Part shown: positions 44,281-52,789 of the stretch, piece by piece | How the letters are laid out: each line of letters opens with the position of its first letter | Numbering within the stretch: the stretch's first letter is position 1 | NCBI RefSeq assembly: GCF_019823065.1 | Contig: NZ_CP081966.1 | Span: forward strand, 4,309,501 to 4,373,500 | Reading direction: 5' to 3' | From: Pseudomonas mosselii | Lineage (GTDB): Bacteria; Pseudomonadota; Gammaproteobacteria; Pseudomonadales; Pseudomonadaceae | Length of the DNA: 64,000 nt | Made by a program: the position numbers and the translations under genes | Notes under the pieces: model-generated | What the model was told of the DNA's origin: nothing | Seen by the model: only the letters and a program-made list of their open reading frames with translations | Database searches by the model: none

Positions 44281-44784
44281 ATGCGCACCCTGATGATCGA
44301 GCCCCTGACCAAAGAAGCCTTCGCCCCCTTCGGTGACGTGATCGAAACCGACGGCAGCGACCACTTCATGATCAACAACGGCTCGACCATGCGCTTCCAC
44401 AAGCTCGCCACGGTCGAGACCGCCGAGCCCGAGGACAAGGCGATCATCAGTATCTTCCGCGCCGACGCGCTGGAGATGCCGCTGACCGTACGCATGCTGG
44501 AACGCCATCCGCTGGGCAGCCAGGCTTTCATCCCGCTGCTCGGCAACCCCTTTCTGATCGTGGTCGCGCCAGTTGGCGATGCACCTGTATCAGGCTTGGT
44601 CCGAGCCTTCCGCAGCAATGGCAGGCAGGGCGTTAATTACCATCGCGGCGTCTGGCACCACCCGGTGCTGACGATCGAAAAGCGGGATGACTTCCTGGTG
44701 GTTGATCGCAGTGGTTCTGGCAACAACTGCGATGAGCATTACTTCCCCGAGGAACAGATGTTGATCCTCAATCCCCACCAATAA
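44281..44784 (+). CDS. allA: ureidoglycolate lyase
   Basis: Splits ureidoglycolate into glyoxylate and urea, 167 residues. Begins MRTLMIEPLTKEAFAPFGDVIE and carries FRADALEMPLTVRMLERHPLGSQAF and NYHRGVWHHPVL, typical of the AllA cupin. GAGAGA lies upstream. Its products are the substrates of the gcl operon and of the urea channel encoded about 8-15 kb away. Confidence 0.95.
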   Translation: MRTLMIEPLTKEAFAPFGDVIETDGSDHFMINNGSTMRFHKLATVETAEPEDKAIISIFRADALEMPLTVRMLERHPLGSQAFIPLLGNPFLIVVAPVGDAPVSGLVRAFRSNGRQGVNYHRGVWHHPVLTIEKRDDFLVVDRSGSGNNCDEHYFPEEQMLILNPHQ

Positions 44785-44829
44785 GAAAGGGTCGGTCATC
44801 GAGATGGTGACTGGCGAGAGGTACATACT

Positions 44830-46149
44830 GTGGAAGCACACCTTCACGAATGGCTGAACCTGAGCATTCGCTGGGTTCACATGATCACCGGCGTGGCCTG
44901 GATCGGTGCATCGTTCTACTTTGTCTGGCTGGAGAACCACCTGAACCGAAGCAACCCGCGCGATGGGTTGTCGGGTGACCTCTGGGCCATCCACGGCGGT
45001 GGTATCTATCACCTGGAGAAATACAAGCTCGCGCCGCCGAAAATGCCCGAGAACCTGCACTGGTTCAAATGGGAAGCCTACTTCACCTGGATGTCCGGGA
45101 TCGCCTTGCTGTGCGTGGTGTTCTATTGGAACCCGAGCCTCTACCTGCTGGCGCCCGGCAGCACCCTGAGCGGCGCCGAAGGGGTGGCCATCGGTATCGG
45201 TTCGCTGGTTGCCGGCTGGTTCATCTACGACTTCCTGTGCGACTCGCCCCTGGGCAAGCAGCCGGCGCTGCTGGGCGCCGTGCTGTTCGTGCTGATCATC
45301 GCCGCCTGCTGGGGCTTCAGCCTGGTGTTCAGCGGCCGTGGCGCCTACCTGCACACCGGCGCGATCATCGGCACCATCATGGTCGGCAACGTGTTCCGCA
45401 TCATCATGCCGGCCCAGCGCCAGCTGGTGGCGGCGATCGAGAACAACCAGACGCCCGACCCGGTGCTGCCGGCCAAGGGCCTGCTGCGCTCGCGCCACAA
45501 CAACTATTTCACCCTGCCGGTGCTGTTCATCATGATCAGCAACCACTTCCCGAGCACCTACGGCAGCCAGTACAACTGGTTGATCCTGGCCGGGATCGCG
45601 GTGGCCGCCGTATTGATCCGTCACTACTTCAACACCCGCCACGACAGCAACAAGTACGCCTGGACCCTGCCCGTCGGTGCCCTGGCGATGATCTGCCTGG
45701 CCTATGTGACCGGTCCCAAGCCGCTGCCAACCGCACCCGAGCAGGCCGCCGCCAAGGTCGAGTACCAGCCGCTGCCGGCCACTGCCGTCGGTGGCAAGAC
45801 CGCCGCCGAACTGCGCGCAGAAGAGGCCGCCAAGCCTGCCCAGGCACCCGCTGCGGAACCTGCCCAGGCTACGGCCCAGGCGGCCACCGGCAGCTTCGAC
45901 AAGATCCACACCGTCATCCAGGAACGCTGCACCGTGTGCCACTCGGCCAAGCCGACCAGCCCGCTGTTCAGCGCCGCCCCTGCCGGCGTGATGTTCGACA
46001 CCCCGCAGCAGATCCAGGCCCAGGCCGCGCGCATCCAGGCGCAGGCCGTCGCCAGCCAGATCATGCCGCTGGGCAACATCACCCAGATGACCGTCGAGGA
46101 GCGCAAGCTGGTCGGCGACTGGATCGCCAAAGGCGCGCAGGTCAACTGA
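44830..46149 (+). CDS. puuD: membrane-bound urate oxidase with C-terminal cytochrome c domain (PuuD)
   Basis: First step of urate oxidation. 439 residues from GTG 44830. About eight membrane helices begin with LNLSIRWVHMITGVAWIGASFYF, which carries the conserved histidine. After an Ala/Pro-rich linker (about residues 300-355) comes a cytochrome c domain with CTVCH at residues 367-371. The family is known as a cytochrome c-linked urate oxidase that feeds the respiratory chain rather than making peroxide, and it replaces the soluble uricase. Only 45 bp separate it from allA. Confidence 0.92.
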   Translation: MEAHLHEWLNLSIRWVHMITGVAWIGASFYFVWLENHLNRSNPRDGLSGDLWAIHGGGIYHLEKYKLAPPKMPENLHWFKWEAYFTWMSGIALLCVVFYWNPSLYLLAPGSTLSGAEGVAIGIGSLVAGWFIYDFLCDSPLGKQPALLGAVLFVLIIAACWGFSLVFSGRGAYLHTGAIIGTIMVGNVFRIIMPAQRQLVAAIENNQTPDPVLPAKGLLRSRHNNYFTLPVLFIMISNHFPSTYGSQYNWLILAGIAVAAVLIRHYFNTRHDSNKYAWTLPVGALAMICLAYVTGPKPLPTAPEQAAAKVEYQPLPATAVGGKTAAELRAEEAAKPAQAPAAEPAQATAQAATGSFDKIHTVIQERCTVCHSAKPTSPLFSAAPAGVMFDTPQQIQAQAARIQAQAVASQIMPLGNITQMTVEERKLVGDWIAKGAQVN

Positions 46150-46154
46150 GACAC

Positions 46155-46189
46155 CCCACGATTGCGTGGGAGCGGGCTTGCCCCGCGAT
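46155..46189. repeat. REP-like element downstream of puuD
   Basis: CGTGGGAGCGGGCTTGCCCC followed by GCGAT (46165-46189) is a single arm of the repeat family at 12609 and 23587. CCCACG at 46155-46160 can pair with CGTGGG at 46165-46170, forming a small hairpin 5 bp after the puuD stop. Confidence 0.6.
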
Positions 46190-46248
46190 GAGGCCGGTAC
46201 TCCCGGCCTCGCTTCCAAGCTCTACGTAACAAGCAAGCATCGAGCGTT

Positions 46249-46301
46249 CGGCTTCACGTGGGTCCCCAGCCTCCTTCACCGGAGCCTGCCACGTGAAGCC
46301 G
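46249..46301 (+). promoter_or_regulatory. structured leader hairpin before the xanthine-type permease
   Basis: CGGCTTCACGTGG (46249-46261) and 46289-46301 are exact complements over 13 bp. Inside, 46267-46274 pairs with 46281-46288 with one C-C mismatch, leaving a 5-nt bulge (46262-46266) and a 6-nt apical loop. It lies 42 bp before the permease start, inside the expected 5' untranslated leader. A regulatory RNA is possible; no recognised riboswitch consensus could be confirmed by eye. Confidence 0.5.
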
Positions 46302-46343
46302 CCCGCTTGGATCCGAGAATAAAAACAAAACTCGAGGTGCTGC

Positions 46344-47699
46344 ATGTCCGAGTCACCCAAGGCGTACATCCCTGTTGCGCCACCACGACAGCCCCTGCCC
46401 TTGTTCCAGCTGATCCTGGTGGGTCTGCAACACGTTCTGCTGATGTACGGGGGCGCCATCGCGGTGCCGCTGATCATCGGCCAGGCGGCGGGCCTGTCCC
46501 GCGAAGAAGTCGCCTTCCTGATCAACGCCGACCTGCTGGTCGCCGGCGTTGCCACCATCATCCAATCCTTCGGTATCGGCCCCGTGGGCATCCGCATGCC
46601 GGTCATGATGGGCGCCAGCTTCGCCGCCGTCGGCAGCATGGTGGCCATGGCCGGCATGCCCGGCGTCGGCCTGCAGGGAATCTTCGGCGCGACCATCGCC
46701 GCCGGGTTCTTCGGCATGCTGATCGCGCCGTTCATGTCCAAGGTCGTGCGCTTCTTCCCGCCGCTGGTGACCGGTACGGTCATCACCTCGATCGGCCTGT
46801 CGCTGTTCCCGGTGGCGGTCAACTGGGCCGGCGGCGGCCATGAGGCGCAAGCCTTCGGTGCGCCGATCTACCTGATGGTCGCCGGCCTGGTGCTGGCGGT
46901 GATCCTGCTGATCAACCGCTTCATGCGCGGCTTCTGGGTCAATGTGTCGGTACTGGTGGGCATGGGCCTGGGCTATGTGCTCGCCGGCTCCATCGGCATG
47001 GTCGACCTGTCGGGCCTGAGCGAGGCGCCGTGGCTGCAGGTGGTCACCCCCCTGCACTTCGGCATGCCGACCTTCAGCCTGGCGCCGATCCTGTCGATGT
47101 GCCTGGTGGTGGTGATCATCTTCGTCGAGTCCACGGGCATGTTCCTCGCCCTGGGCAAGGTGACCGACCGTGAAGTCACGCCGGGCATGCTGCGACGCGG
47201 CCTGCTGTGCGATGCCGGCGCGTCGTTCATCGCCGGTTTCTTCAACACCTTCACCCACTCTTCGTTCGCCCAGAACATCGGCCTGGTGCAGATGACCGGG
47301 GTTCGCTGCCGCTACGTCACGGTGATGGCCGGCGCGCTGCTGATCCTGCTCAGCCTGCTACCCAAGGCGGCCTTCCTGATCGCTTCGATTCCGCCCGCGG
47401 TACTGGGGGGCGCGTCCATCGCCATGTTCGGCATGGTCACCGCCACCGGGATCAAGATCCTCCAGGAAGCGGACATCGCCGACCGACGCAACCAGCTGCT
47501 GGTCGCGGTCAGCGTCGGTTTCGGCCTGATCCCGGTGGTGCGCCCGGAATTCTTCGCGCAGATGCCGCAGTGGATGGAGCCCATCACCCACAGTGGCATC
47601 GCCATGGCCACCCTCAGCGCCCTGGTGCTGAACCTGCTGTTCAACATCCTCGGCGGCGCCGACCGCGCCGCGCACAACGATGCCTGTCACCAGCATTGA
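46344..47699 (+). CDS. NCS2 family xanthine/urate permease
   Basis: Nucleobase:proton symporter of 451 residues with about 14 helices. Motifs typical of the xanthine/urate branch are GLQHVLLMYGGAIAVPLI, IFVESTGMFLALGKVTDREV and FNTFTHSSFAQNIGLVQMTG with the QNxG substrate signature. GAGGTG lies 7 nt before the ATG. Its place after puuD and before two Tsx-like channels suggests import of xanthine or urate. Exact specificity cannot be read from sequence. Confidence 0.93.
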   Translation: MSESPKAYIPVAPPRQPLPLFQLILVGLQHVLLMYGGAIAVPLIIGQAAGLSREEVAFLINADLLVAGVATIIQSFGIGPVGIRMPVMMGASFAAVGSMVAMAGMPGVGLQGIFGATIAAGFFGMLIAPFMSKVVRFFPPLVTGTVITSIGLSLFPVAVNWAGGGHEAQAFGAPIYLMVAGLVLAVILLINRFMRGFWVNVSVLVGMGLGYVLAGSIGMVDLSGLSEAPWLQVVTPLHFGMPTFSLAPILSMCLVVVIIFVESTGMFLALGKVTDREVTPGMLRRGLLCDAGASFIAGFFNTFTHSSFAQNIGLVQMTGVRCRYVTVMAGALLILLSLLPKAAFLIASIPPAVLGGASIAMFGMVTATGIKILQEADIADRRNQLLVAVSVGFGLIPVVRPEFFAQMPQWMEPITHSGIAMATLSALVLNLLFNILGGADRAAHNDACHQH

Positions 47700-47706
47700 G
47701 TGACCT

Positions 47707-47731
47707 GGGGCGGTGCCGTACCGGCCGCCCC
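47707..47731 (+). terminator. hairpin after the xanthine-type permease
   Basis: GGGGCGG (47707-47713) pairs with CCGCCCC (47725-47731), starting 7 bp past the stop. No T-run follows. It may limit read-through into the tsx-like gene 110 bp further on. Confidence 0.4.
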
Positions 47732-47840
47732 GTTCCAACCACGCGGTAACGCTGGACCGTCGGCCCGCCGGAATGGGCCGCCCGGGGCGCTTGCGCGCCG
47801 AAAAAGCCCTTACAAAAACAATAAGTCCGGGAATCACAAC

Positions 47841-48626
47841 ATGAAGCGCATCACCACGTCCGTCCTGCTGGGCAGCAGCCTGCTGGCCACCCTCCCCGCC
47901 CACGCCGGCGAATGGCTGCAATGGCACGGCGAAAGCCTGTCCTACCTGTACGGCAAGGACTTCAAGGTCAACCCCGACATCCAGCAGACCATCACCTTCG
48001 AACATGCCAACAAATGGAAGTACGGCGACACCTTCCTGTTCGTCGACAAGATCTTCTACAACGGCAAGGCCGACCCCGGCAAAGGCGTGACCACCTACTA
48101 CGGCGAGTTCAGCCCGCGCCTGTCGTTCGGCAAGATCTTCGAGCGCAACCTGGCCTTCGGTCCGATCAAGGACGTGCTGCTGGCCATGACCTACGAACGT
48201 GGCGAGGGCGACAACGAGGCCTACCTGATCGGCCCCGGCTTCGACCTGAACGTGCCCGGCTTCAACTACTTCACCTTGAATTTCTACGTGCGCAACACCG
48301 AAGGCAGCCGCCCCGGCGACAACGTCTGGCAGATCACCCCGGCCTGGTCGTACACCATCCCGGTGGGCAGGTCCGACATCCTGATCGACGGCTACATCGA
48401 CTGGGTGGTCGACAACGACCAGACCCGTCGCGGCACCTACCACGCCAACCTGCAGTTCAACCCGCAGGTCAAGTACGACCTGGGCAAGGCCCTGAACCTG
48501 GGCGCCAAGCAGCTCTACGTCGGCTTCGAATACAGCTACTGGAAGGACAAGTACGGCATCGACAGCCGCGGCAACGTGGACAGCAACCAGAGCGTGGCCA
48601 GTGCCCTGGTGAAGGTGCACTTCTGA
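47841..48626 (+). CDS. Tsx-like outer membrane channel (first copy)
   Basis: A 261-residue protein with a signal peptide cleaved after AHA (residue 22) and a 12-strand-type beta barrel of the nucleoside-specific channel (Tsx) family. It has repeated aromatic turns such as YYGEFSPRLSFGKIF and GDNVWQITPAWSYTIPVG and ends in phenylalanine, as outer membrane proteins do. Its place after a purine permease suggests passage of nucleosides or purine bases. It is strongly similar to the next gene. Confidence 0.9.
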   Translation: MKRITTSVLLGSSLLATLPAHAGEWLQWHGESLSYLYGKDFKVNPDIQQTITFEHANKWKYGDTFLFVDKIFYNGKADPGKGVTTYYGEFSPRLSFGKIFERNLAFGPIKDVLLAMTYERGEGDNEAYLIGPGFDLNVPGFNYFTLNFYVRNTEGSRPGDNVWQITPAWSYTIPVGRSDILIDGYIDWVVDNDQTRRGTYHANLQFNPQVKYDLGKALNLGAKQLYVGFEYSYWKDKYGIDSRGNVDSNQSVASALVKVHF

Positions 48627-48658
48627 AAAACTGACCGAACGCCCAAATTTGCACCACC

Positions 48659-48677
48659 GTGCTCCAGGACGGAGCAC
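48659..48677 (+). terminator. hairpin after the first tsx-like gene
   Basis: GTGCTCC (48659-48665) pairs perfectly with GGAGCAC (48671-48677), 32 bp past the stop, without a T-run. The 350-bp gap 48627-48976 holds no gene; besides this hairpin it has one sigma-54-like site at 48781. Confidence 0.35.
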
Positions 48678-48780
48678 TTGAGGCCCGGCGCGCAAGTGAG
48701 TAATCTGCGCGCCCCCTCGATCGGGGCGGGAAGGATCCCGCCCGCGTTTGCTGACCGCTCAGTCAATGTTTCCGGGCGGT

Positions 48781-48796
48781 TGGCCAACGTGTTGCC
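48781..48796 (+). promoter_or_regulatory. possible sigma-54 promoter of the second tsx-like gene
   Basis: TTGGCC-ACGTG-type spacing places GG at 48782-48783 and GC at 48794-48795 with TT before the GC, matching the -24/-12 spacing. Three of the less conserved bases differ from TGGCACG-N4-TTGC. It lies about 180 bp upstream of the gene. Nitrogen control of purine uptake would make it reasonable. Confidence 0.25.
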
Positions 48797-48976
48797 AGCG
48801 TGAAATACCCATTTCATCCGTTCAGAAAGACGTCGAGCAGGATGGTTGTGCCCAACGTGGAAAAGTTGGCGCAGCTCTTGCCAAACAGCTGTGGCCAATT
48901 GAAAAAAGCTGACCCAAAAGACAAGAACAGCGCCCGAGCGCTGACAACAGATCCAATCAAGGGAGCGACACTCGCA

Positions 48977-49759
48977 ATGCGTATCATCAATAGCCTGATC
49001 CTCGCCGGTGGTCTGCTGGCCTGCGGCGCCAGCCAAGCCGGCGACCTGCTGCAATGGCAGAACAACAGCCTGACCTACTTGTGGGGCAAGAACTTCAAGG
49101 TCAACCCCGAGATCCAGCAGACCGTGACCTTCGAGCACGCCGATGCGTGGAAGTACGGCGACAACTTCTTCTTCCTCGACAAGATCTTCTACCAGGGCAA
49201 GAAGGACGCCAACAACGGCCCCAACACCTACTACGGCGAGTTCAGCCCACGCCTGTCGTTCGGCAAGATCTTCGACCAGAAGCTCGAGTTCGGCCCGGTG
49301 AAGGATGTGCTGCTGGCAATGACCTACGAGTTCGGCGAGGGTGATACCGAGTCCTACCTGATCGGCCCCGGCTTCGACCTGGCCATCCCCGGCTTCGACT
49401 ACTTCCAGCTGAACTTCTACCAGCGCACCACCGACGGCAGCCGTCCGGGCGACAATGTCTGGCAGATCACCCCGGTGTGGTCCTACACCATTCCCGTGGG
49501 CTCGTCCGACATCCTGATCGACGGTTTCATGGATTGGGTGGTCGACAACGACGAGAACCGTCGCGGCACCTACCAGGCCAACCTGCACTTCAACCCGCAG
49601 GTCAAGTACGACCTGGGCAAGGCGCTGCACCTGGGCGAGAAGCAGTTGTACGTGGGTATCGAGTACGACTACTGGAAGAACAAGTACGGCATCAAGGACA
49701 GCGATGCCTTTACCACCGATCAGAACACCATGAGCTTCCTGGTGAAAGTTCACTTCTGA
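48977..49759 (+). CDS. Tsx-like outer membrane channel (second copy)
   Basis: A 260-residue paralogue of the preceding gene with its own signal peptide (cleavage after SQA, residue 21) and the same barrel motifs (YYGEFSPRLSFGKIF, DNVWQITPVWSYTIPVG), ending in VHF. Identity to the first copy looks high throughout, so a tandem duplication is likely. Start MRIINSLIL at 48977, with GGGAG upstream. It appears to have a separate promoter region. Confidence 0.9.
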   Translation: MRIINSLILAGGLLACGASQAGDLLQWQNNSLTYLWGKNFKVNPEIQQTVTFEHADAWKYGDNFFFLDKIFYQGKKDANNGPNTYYGEFSPRLSFGKIFDQKLEFGPVKDVLLAMTYEFGEGDTESYLIGPGFDLAIPGFDYFQLNFYQRTTDGSRPGDNVWQITPVWSYTIPVGSSDILIDGFMDWVVDNDENRRGTYQANLHFNPQVKYDLGKALHLGEKQLYVGIEYDYWKNKYGIKDSDAFTTDQNTMSFLVKVHF

Positions 49760-49777
49760 TCTGATGCCAGTTTAAAG

Positions 49778-49894
49778 CCTGTAAGAGCGGCCTTGCGTCG
49801 CGAAAGGGCTGCGCAGCAGCCCCGACGATTTCGCATGATGCCGAGGTCCTGGGGCCGCTTCGCGGCCCTTTCGCGACACAAGGCCGCTCATACA
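49778..49894. repeat. REP inverted pair after the second tsx-like gene
   Basis: CCTGTAAGAGCGGCCTTGCG at 49778 is the inverted counterpart of a segment ending ACAAGGCCGCTCATACAGG at 49894, with GCAGCAGCC and GGGGCCGC stems between. It is the same family as 9151, 52156, 55595, 56661 and 59588. Confidence 0.8.
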
Positions 49895-49925
49895 GGAGAT
49901 CCGAGGCAAGGCCCGGTCGGGCGCC

Positions 49926-50840
49926 TCAGTTTGCCGGTTTTACCGCCCGCCACACCTTGCCCGCGACAGCAACCGCCGCCAGCACCACCGCCCCGGCGAT
50001 CACTCCCGCCACACCATTGAGCAGTGCCCCGGTCAACGCCCCGCCCCGCCCTTCGCTGAACGCCTCGATGGCGTGATGCAGCGGCGCGATGCCGTGCACC
50101 AGGATGCCGCCGCCGACCAGGAACATGGCAGCGGTACCGACCACCGACAGGCCCTTCATCATGTAGGGCGCCGCGCGCAGGATGCCGTTACCGACCACGC
50201 GGGACAGGTTCGATGCCCGCTGCGTCATCCACAGGCCCAAGTCATCGAGCTTGACGATTCCCCCCACCAGGCCATAGACACCGATGGTCATGACCACAGC
50301 GATACCCGACAGCACAACGATCTGCTGGCTCAACGGCGCATCGGCGACGATGCCCAGGGTAATGGCGATGATTTCGGCGGACAGGATGAAGTCGGTGCGC
50401 ACCGCGCCCTTGATCTTGCTCTTCTCATAGGCGACCAGGTCGACATTGGCGTCGGCCAGCGCTTGCTTGCGCGCCTCGTGCTGCGCCTCGTCCTCGGCCT
50501 TGCTGTGCAGGAACTTGTGCGCCAGCTTCTCGAAGCCCTCGAAGCACAGGTAGGCGCCGCCGAGCATCAGCAGCGGTGTCACCGCCCAGGGAATGAACGC
50601 GCTGATCAGCAACGCCGCCGGCACCAGGATCGCCTTGTTCAGCAGCGAGCCCTTGGCCACCGCCCACACCACCGGTATCTCGCGTTCGGCGCGCACACCG
50701 GTGACCTGCTGGGCGTTGAGCGCCAGGTCATCACCCAGCACCCCTGCGGTCTTCTTTGCCGCGACCTTGGTCATCACCGAGACATCGTCGAGCACCGTGG
50801 CGATGTCGTCGATCAGTACCAACAAACTACTTCCTGCCAT
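49926..50840 (-). CDS. DUF808 family membrane protein (YedI-like)
   Basis: A 304-residue inner-membrane protein starting [21 protein letters not shown], with [22 protein letters not shown], a hallmark of the DUF808/YedI family, and several later helices. Function is unknown. It stands alone on the minus strand with its own promoter region and is not clearly linked to purine use. Confidence 0.9.
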   Translation of the reverse strand: MAGSSLLVLIDDIATVLDDVSVMTKVAAKKTAGVLGDDLALNAQQVTGVRAEREIPVVWAVAKGSLLNKAILVPAALLISAFIPWAVTPLLMLGGAYLCFEGFEKLAHKFLHSKAEDEAQHEARKQALADANVDLVAYEKSKIKGAVRTDFILSAEIIAITLGIVADAPLSQQIVVLSGIAVVMTIGVYGLVGGIVKLDDLGLWMTQRASNLSRVVGNGILRAAPYMMKGLSVVGTAAMFLVGGGILVHGIAPLHHAIEAFSEGRGGALTGALLNGVAGVIAGAVVLAAVAVAGKVWRAVKPAN

Positions 50841-50989
50841 GCACTACTCCATAAAAAGCGATCTATTCATCCTACGCCACGCAGTCCCATTCCCTGCCGT
50901 TTGGGAAGATCTGGCCTGCATATCCTATGGCAGGGCATTCCTAGCATAGCGAAGCCACTCCATCGTGCTTCAGACGACAAGGAATACCC

Positions 50990-51427
50990 ATGCTCAAACA
51001 CGCACTCTCGCTCACTCTGCCTGCGCTGCTCGCAGGCAACGTCATGGCCGCAACCATGGAATTCTGCCCCGCGCCGGCCGAAATCCAGAACACCAACGGC
51101 GTACTCACCGCCAGAGCAGAAAGCGGCGATGGCCAATGGCTCGGGCTGCTGAAAGACCAGAACAGCGTCGTGATCTCGTTCGACAGCGCCATATTCTACC
51201 CGTCCGATGGCAAGGTCGACGGCGTAGGCAGGCTGCGCGCCTGCACCTACAAGACTTCGGGAAAGCAGAGCATAGACATGCGCTACCGTACTGAAGTCAC
51301 CCCCGACATCCCAATCCGGCTCGCCAATGCACCAGCCTGGAAGCGACATGAGGGTCCCTTCGGCATCATCTATTTCGAGTGTCGCTCGCAAGACCTGCAG
51401 GGCTGTGCATTCCGGGAAGCCAGGTAA
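50990..51427 (+). CDS. small secreted protein, DUF3757-like
   Basis: A 145-residue protein with a clear signal peptide (MLKHALSLTLPALLAGNVMA) and a mature part beginning ATMEFCPAPAEIQ. It has four cysteines that could form two disulfides. The CPxPxEI start and length recall the DUF3757 family of pseudomonads, whose role is not known. It is monocistronic with a short leader containing AAGGAA. Confidence 0.65.
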   Translation: MLKHALSLTLPALLAGNVMAATMEFCPAPAEIQNTNGVLTARAESGDGQWLGLLKDQNSVVISFDSAIFYPSDGKVDGVGRLRACTYKTSGKQSIDMRYRTEVTPDIPIRLANAPAWKRHEGPFGIIYFECRSQDLQGCAFREAR

Positions 51428-51534
51428 TGCCATCCATGCCGGCCAGCACGGCTGGCCGGCATGGGCGTGGGATGCTTTGTACAAGGGTTCTTGCTACCAT
51501 CCGTGCTCGCAGCGTCAAAGGACCGTCCCCCACC

Positions 51535-52146
51535 ATGAGCACCATTCGCGAGCGCAACAAGGAACTGATCCTGCGCGCGGCCAGTGAAGAATTCGCCGAC
51601 AAGGGCTTCGCCGCCACCAAGACCAGCGACATCGCGGCCAAGGCCGGCCTGCCCAAGCCGAACGTGTACTACTACTTCAAGTCGAAGGAAAACCTCTACC
51701 GCGAGGTGCTCGAGAGCATCATCGCGCCGATCATGCAGGCCTCGACGCCGTTCAACGCCGACGGTGATCCGAAAGAGGTGCTCAGCGCGTACATCCGCTC
51801 GAAGATCCGCATCTCCCGCGACCTGCCCCACGCCTCCAAGGTGTTCGCCAGCGAGATCATGCATGGCGCGCCGCACCTGTCGCCACGCCAGGTCGAGCAG
51901 CTCAACGAGCAGGCCCGCCACAACATCGAATGCATCCAGCGCTGGATCGAGCGCGGTCAGATCGCCCATGTCGACCCGCACCACCTGATGTTCAGCATCT
52001 GGGCGGCGACGCAGACCTACGCGGATTTCGACTGGCAGATCGCCGTGGTGACCGGCAAGGCCAAGCTGGCCGACAGCGACTATGACGCGGCGGCGGAGAC
52101 AATCATCCGCCTGGTGTTGAAGGGCTGCGAGCCCGAGGCGGCCTGA
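51535..52146 (+). CDS. TetR family regulator with RutR-like C-terminal domain
   Basis: A 203-residue regulator starting MSTIRERNKELILRAASEEF. The helix-turn-helix is TKTSDIAAKAGLPKPNVYYYFKSKENLY. The C-terminal part, with FASEIMHGAPHL, RWIERGQIAHVDP and WAATQTYADFDWQI, follows the pattern of the RutR (YcdC) ligand domain that binds uracil or similar bases. No pyrimidine pathway is next to it, so a role in the purine or ureide genes is possible. The ORF can be extended upstream, but only this start fits the family. Confidence 0.88.
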   Translation: MSTIRERNKELILRAASEEFADKGFAATKTSDIAAKAGLPKPNVYYYFKSKENLYREVLESIIAPIMQASTPFNADGDPKEVLSAYIRSKIRISRDLPHASKVFASEIMHGAPHLSPRQVEQLNEQARHNIECIQRWIERGQIAHVDPHHLMFSIWAATQTYADFDWQIAVVTGKAKLADSDYDAAAETIIRLVLKGCEPEAA

Positions 52147-52155
52147 TAGGGCCAA

Positions 52156-52253
52156 TGGGGCTGCTGTGCAGCCCGTTCGCGACACAAGGCCGCTCCAGAG
52201 GTTACGCATTTCCCTGAGCGGCCTTGTGTCGCGATGGGCCGCAGAGCGGCCCC
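52156..52253. repeat. REP inverted pair between tetR and the GlcG-like gene
   Basis: Arms GGGGCTGCTGTGCAGCCC plus TTCGCGACACAAGGCCGCTC and the reverse partner GAGCGGCCTTGTGTCGCGA (52156-52253) lie between two converging genes. They could terminate both. Confidence 0.8.
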
Positions 52254-52266
52254 AAAATGACGAGCC

Positions 52267-52707
52267 TTACGCAGCAACCCCCGCATCCGCCGTCAGCCCC
52301 ACCTCTTCGATCGCACTGATCGCGCACTGCTCGTCGATATCCGAGGTATCGCCGCTGATCCCGACGGCCCCCAGCACCTTGCCGTCCCGATCACGGATCA
52401 GCACCCCGCCCGGCACCGGCACCACCGGCCGCTCGCCCAGCCCGTTCAGCGCGGCATAGAACGCCGGCCGCTGCTGCGAATCCAGCGCCAGCAGGCGCGA
52501 GCCCTTGCCCAGGGCCACCGCGCCCCAGGCCTTGCCGATGGCCACCTGCGGACGCAGCAGGGTGGCGCCATCCTCACGCTGCAGCGCCAGCAGGTGCCCG
52601 CCGGCATCCAGCACCGCCACGGTCAGCGGCGCGGCGTTGATCTTGCGGCCCGCGGCCAGCGCGGCGTTCACCACGCCGACAGCGTCTTTGAGGGTCAATG
52701 CGTTCAT
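52267..52707 (-). CDS. GlcG/HbpS family heme-binding-like protein
   Basis: A 146-residue protein of the DUF336 (GlcG/HbpS) family, start MNALTLKDAVGVVNAALAAG at 52707 with AGGACC upstream. Characteristic segments are AVLDAGGHLLALQREDGA, FYAALNGLGERPVVPVPGGV and GAVGISGDTSDIDEQCA. Members occur in glycolate/glyoxylate operons, though their job is unsettled. It is divergent from gcl, and each gene has a perfect TTGTATACAA box upstream. Confidence 0.9.
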   Translation of the reverse strand: MNALTLKDAVGVVNAALAAGRKINAAPLTVAVLDAGGHLLALQREDGATLLRPQVAIGKAWGAVALGKGSRLLALDSQQRPAFYAALNGLGERPVVPVPGGVLIRDRDGKVLGAVGISGDTSDIDEQCAISAIEEVGLTADAGVAA

Positions 52708-52789
52708 GAAAAGGTCCTCTTCTTGTTGTGAGAAGCCCTGAGGGCAGTTGAAAACCAGTAGACAGAATAGAACACAACGAAGGCACGCT

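Noticed and set aside
46249..46301. Calling the leader hairpin a known xanthine riboswitch
   Set aside because: The stem-loop is clear, but the conserved bases of that RNA class could not be verified by eye, so only a structured leader is reported.
51477..51484. TTGTACAA upstream of the TetR gene
   Set aside because: It is two bases shorter than the operator and overlaps the 3' flank of another gene; too weak to assign.
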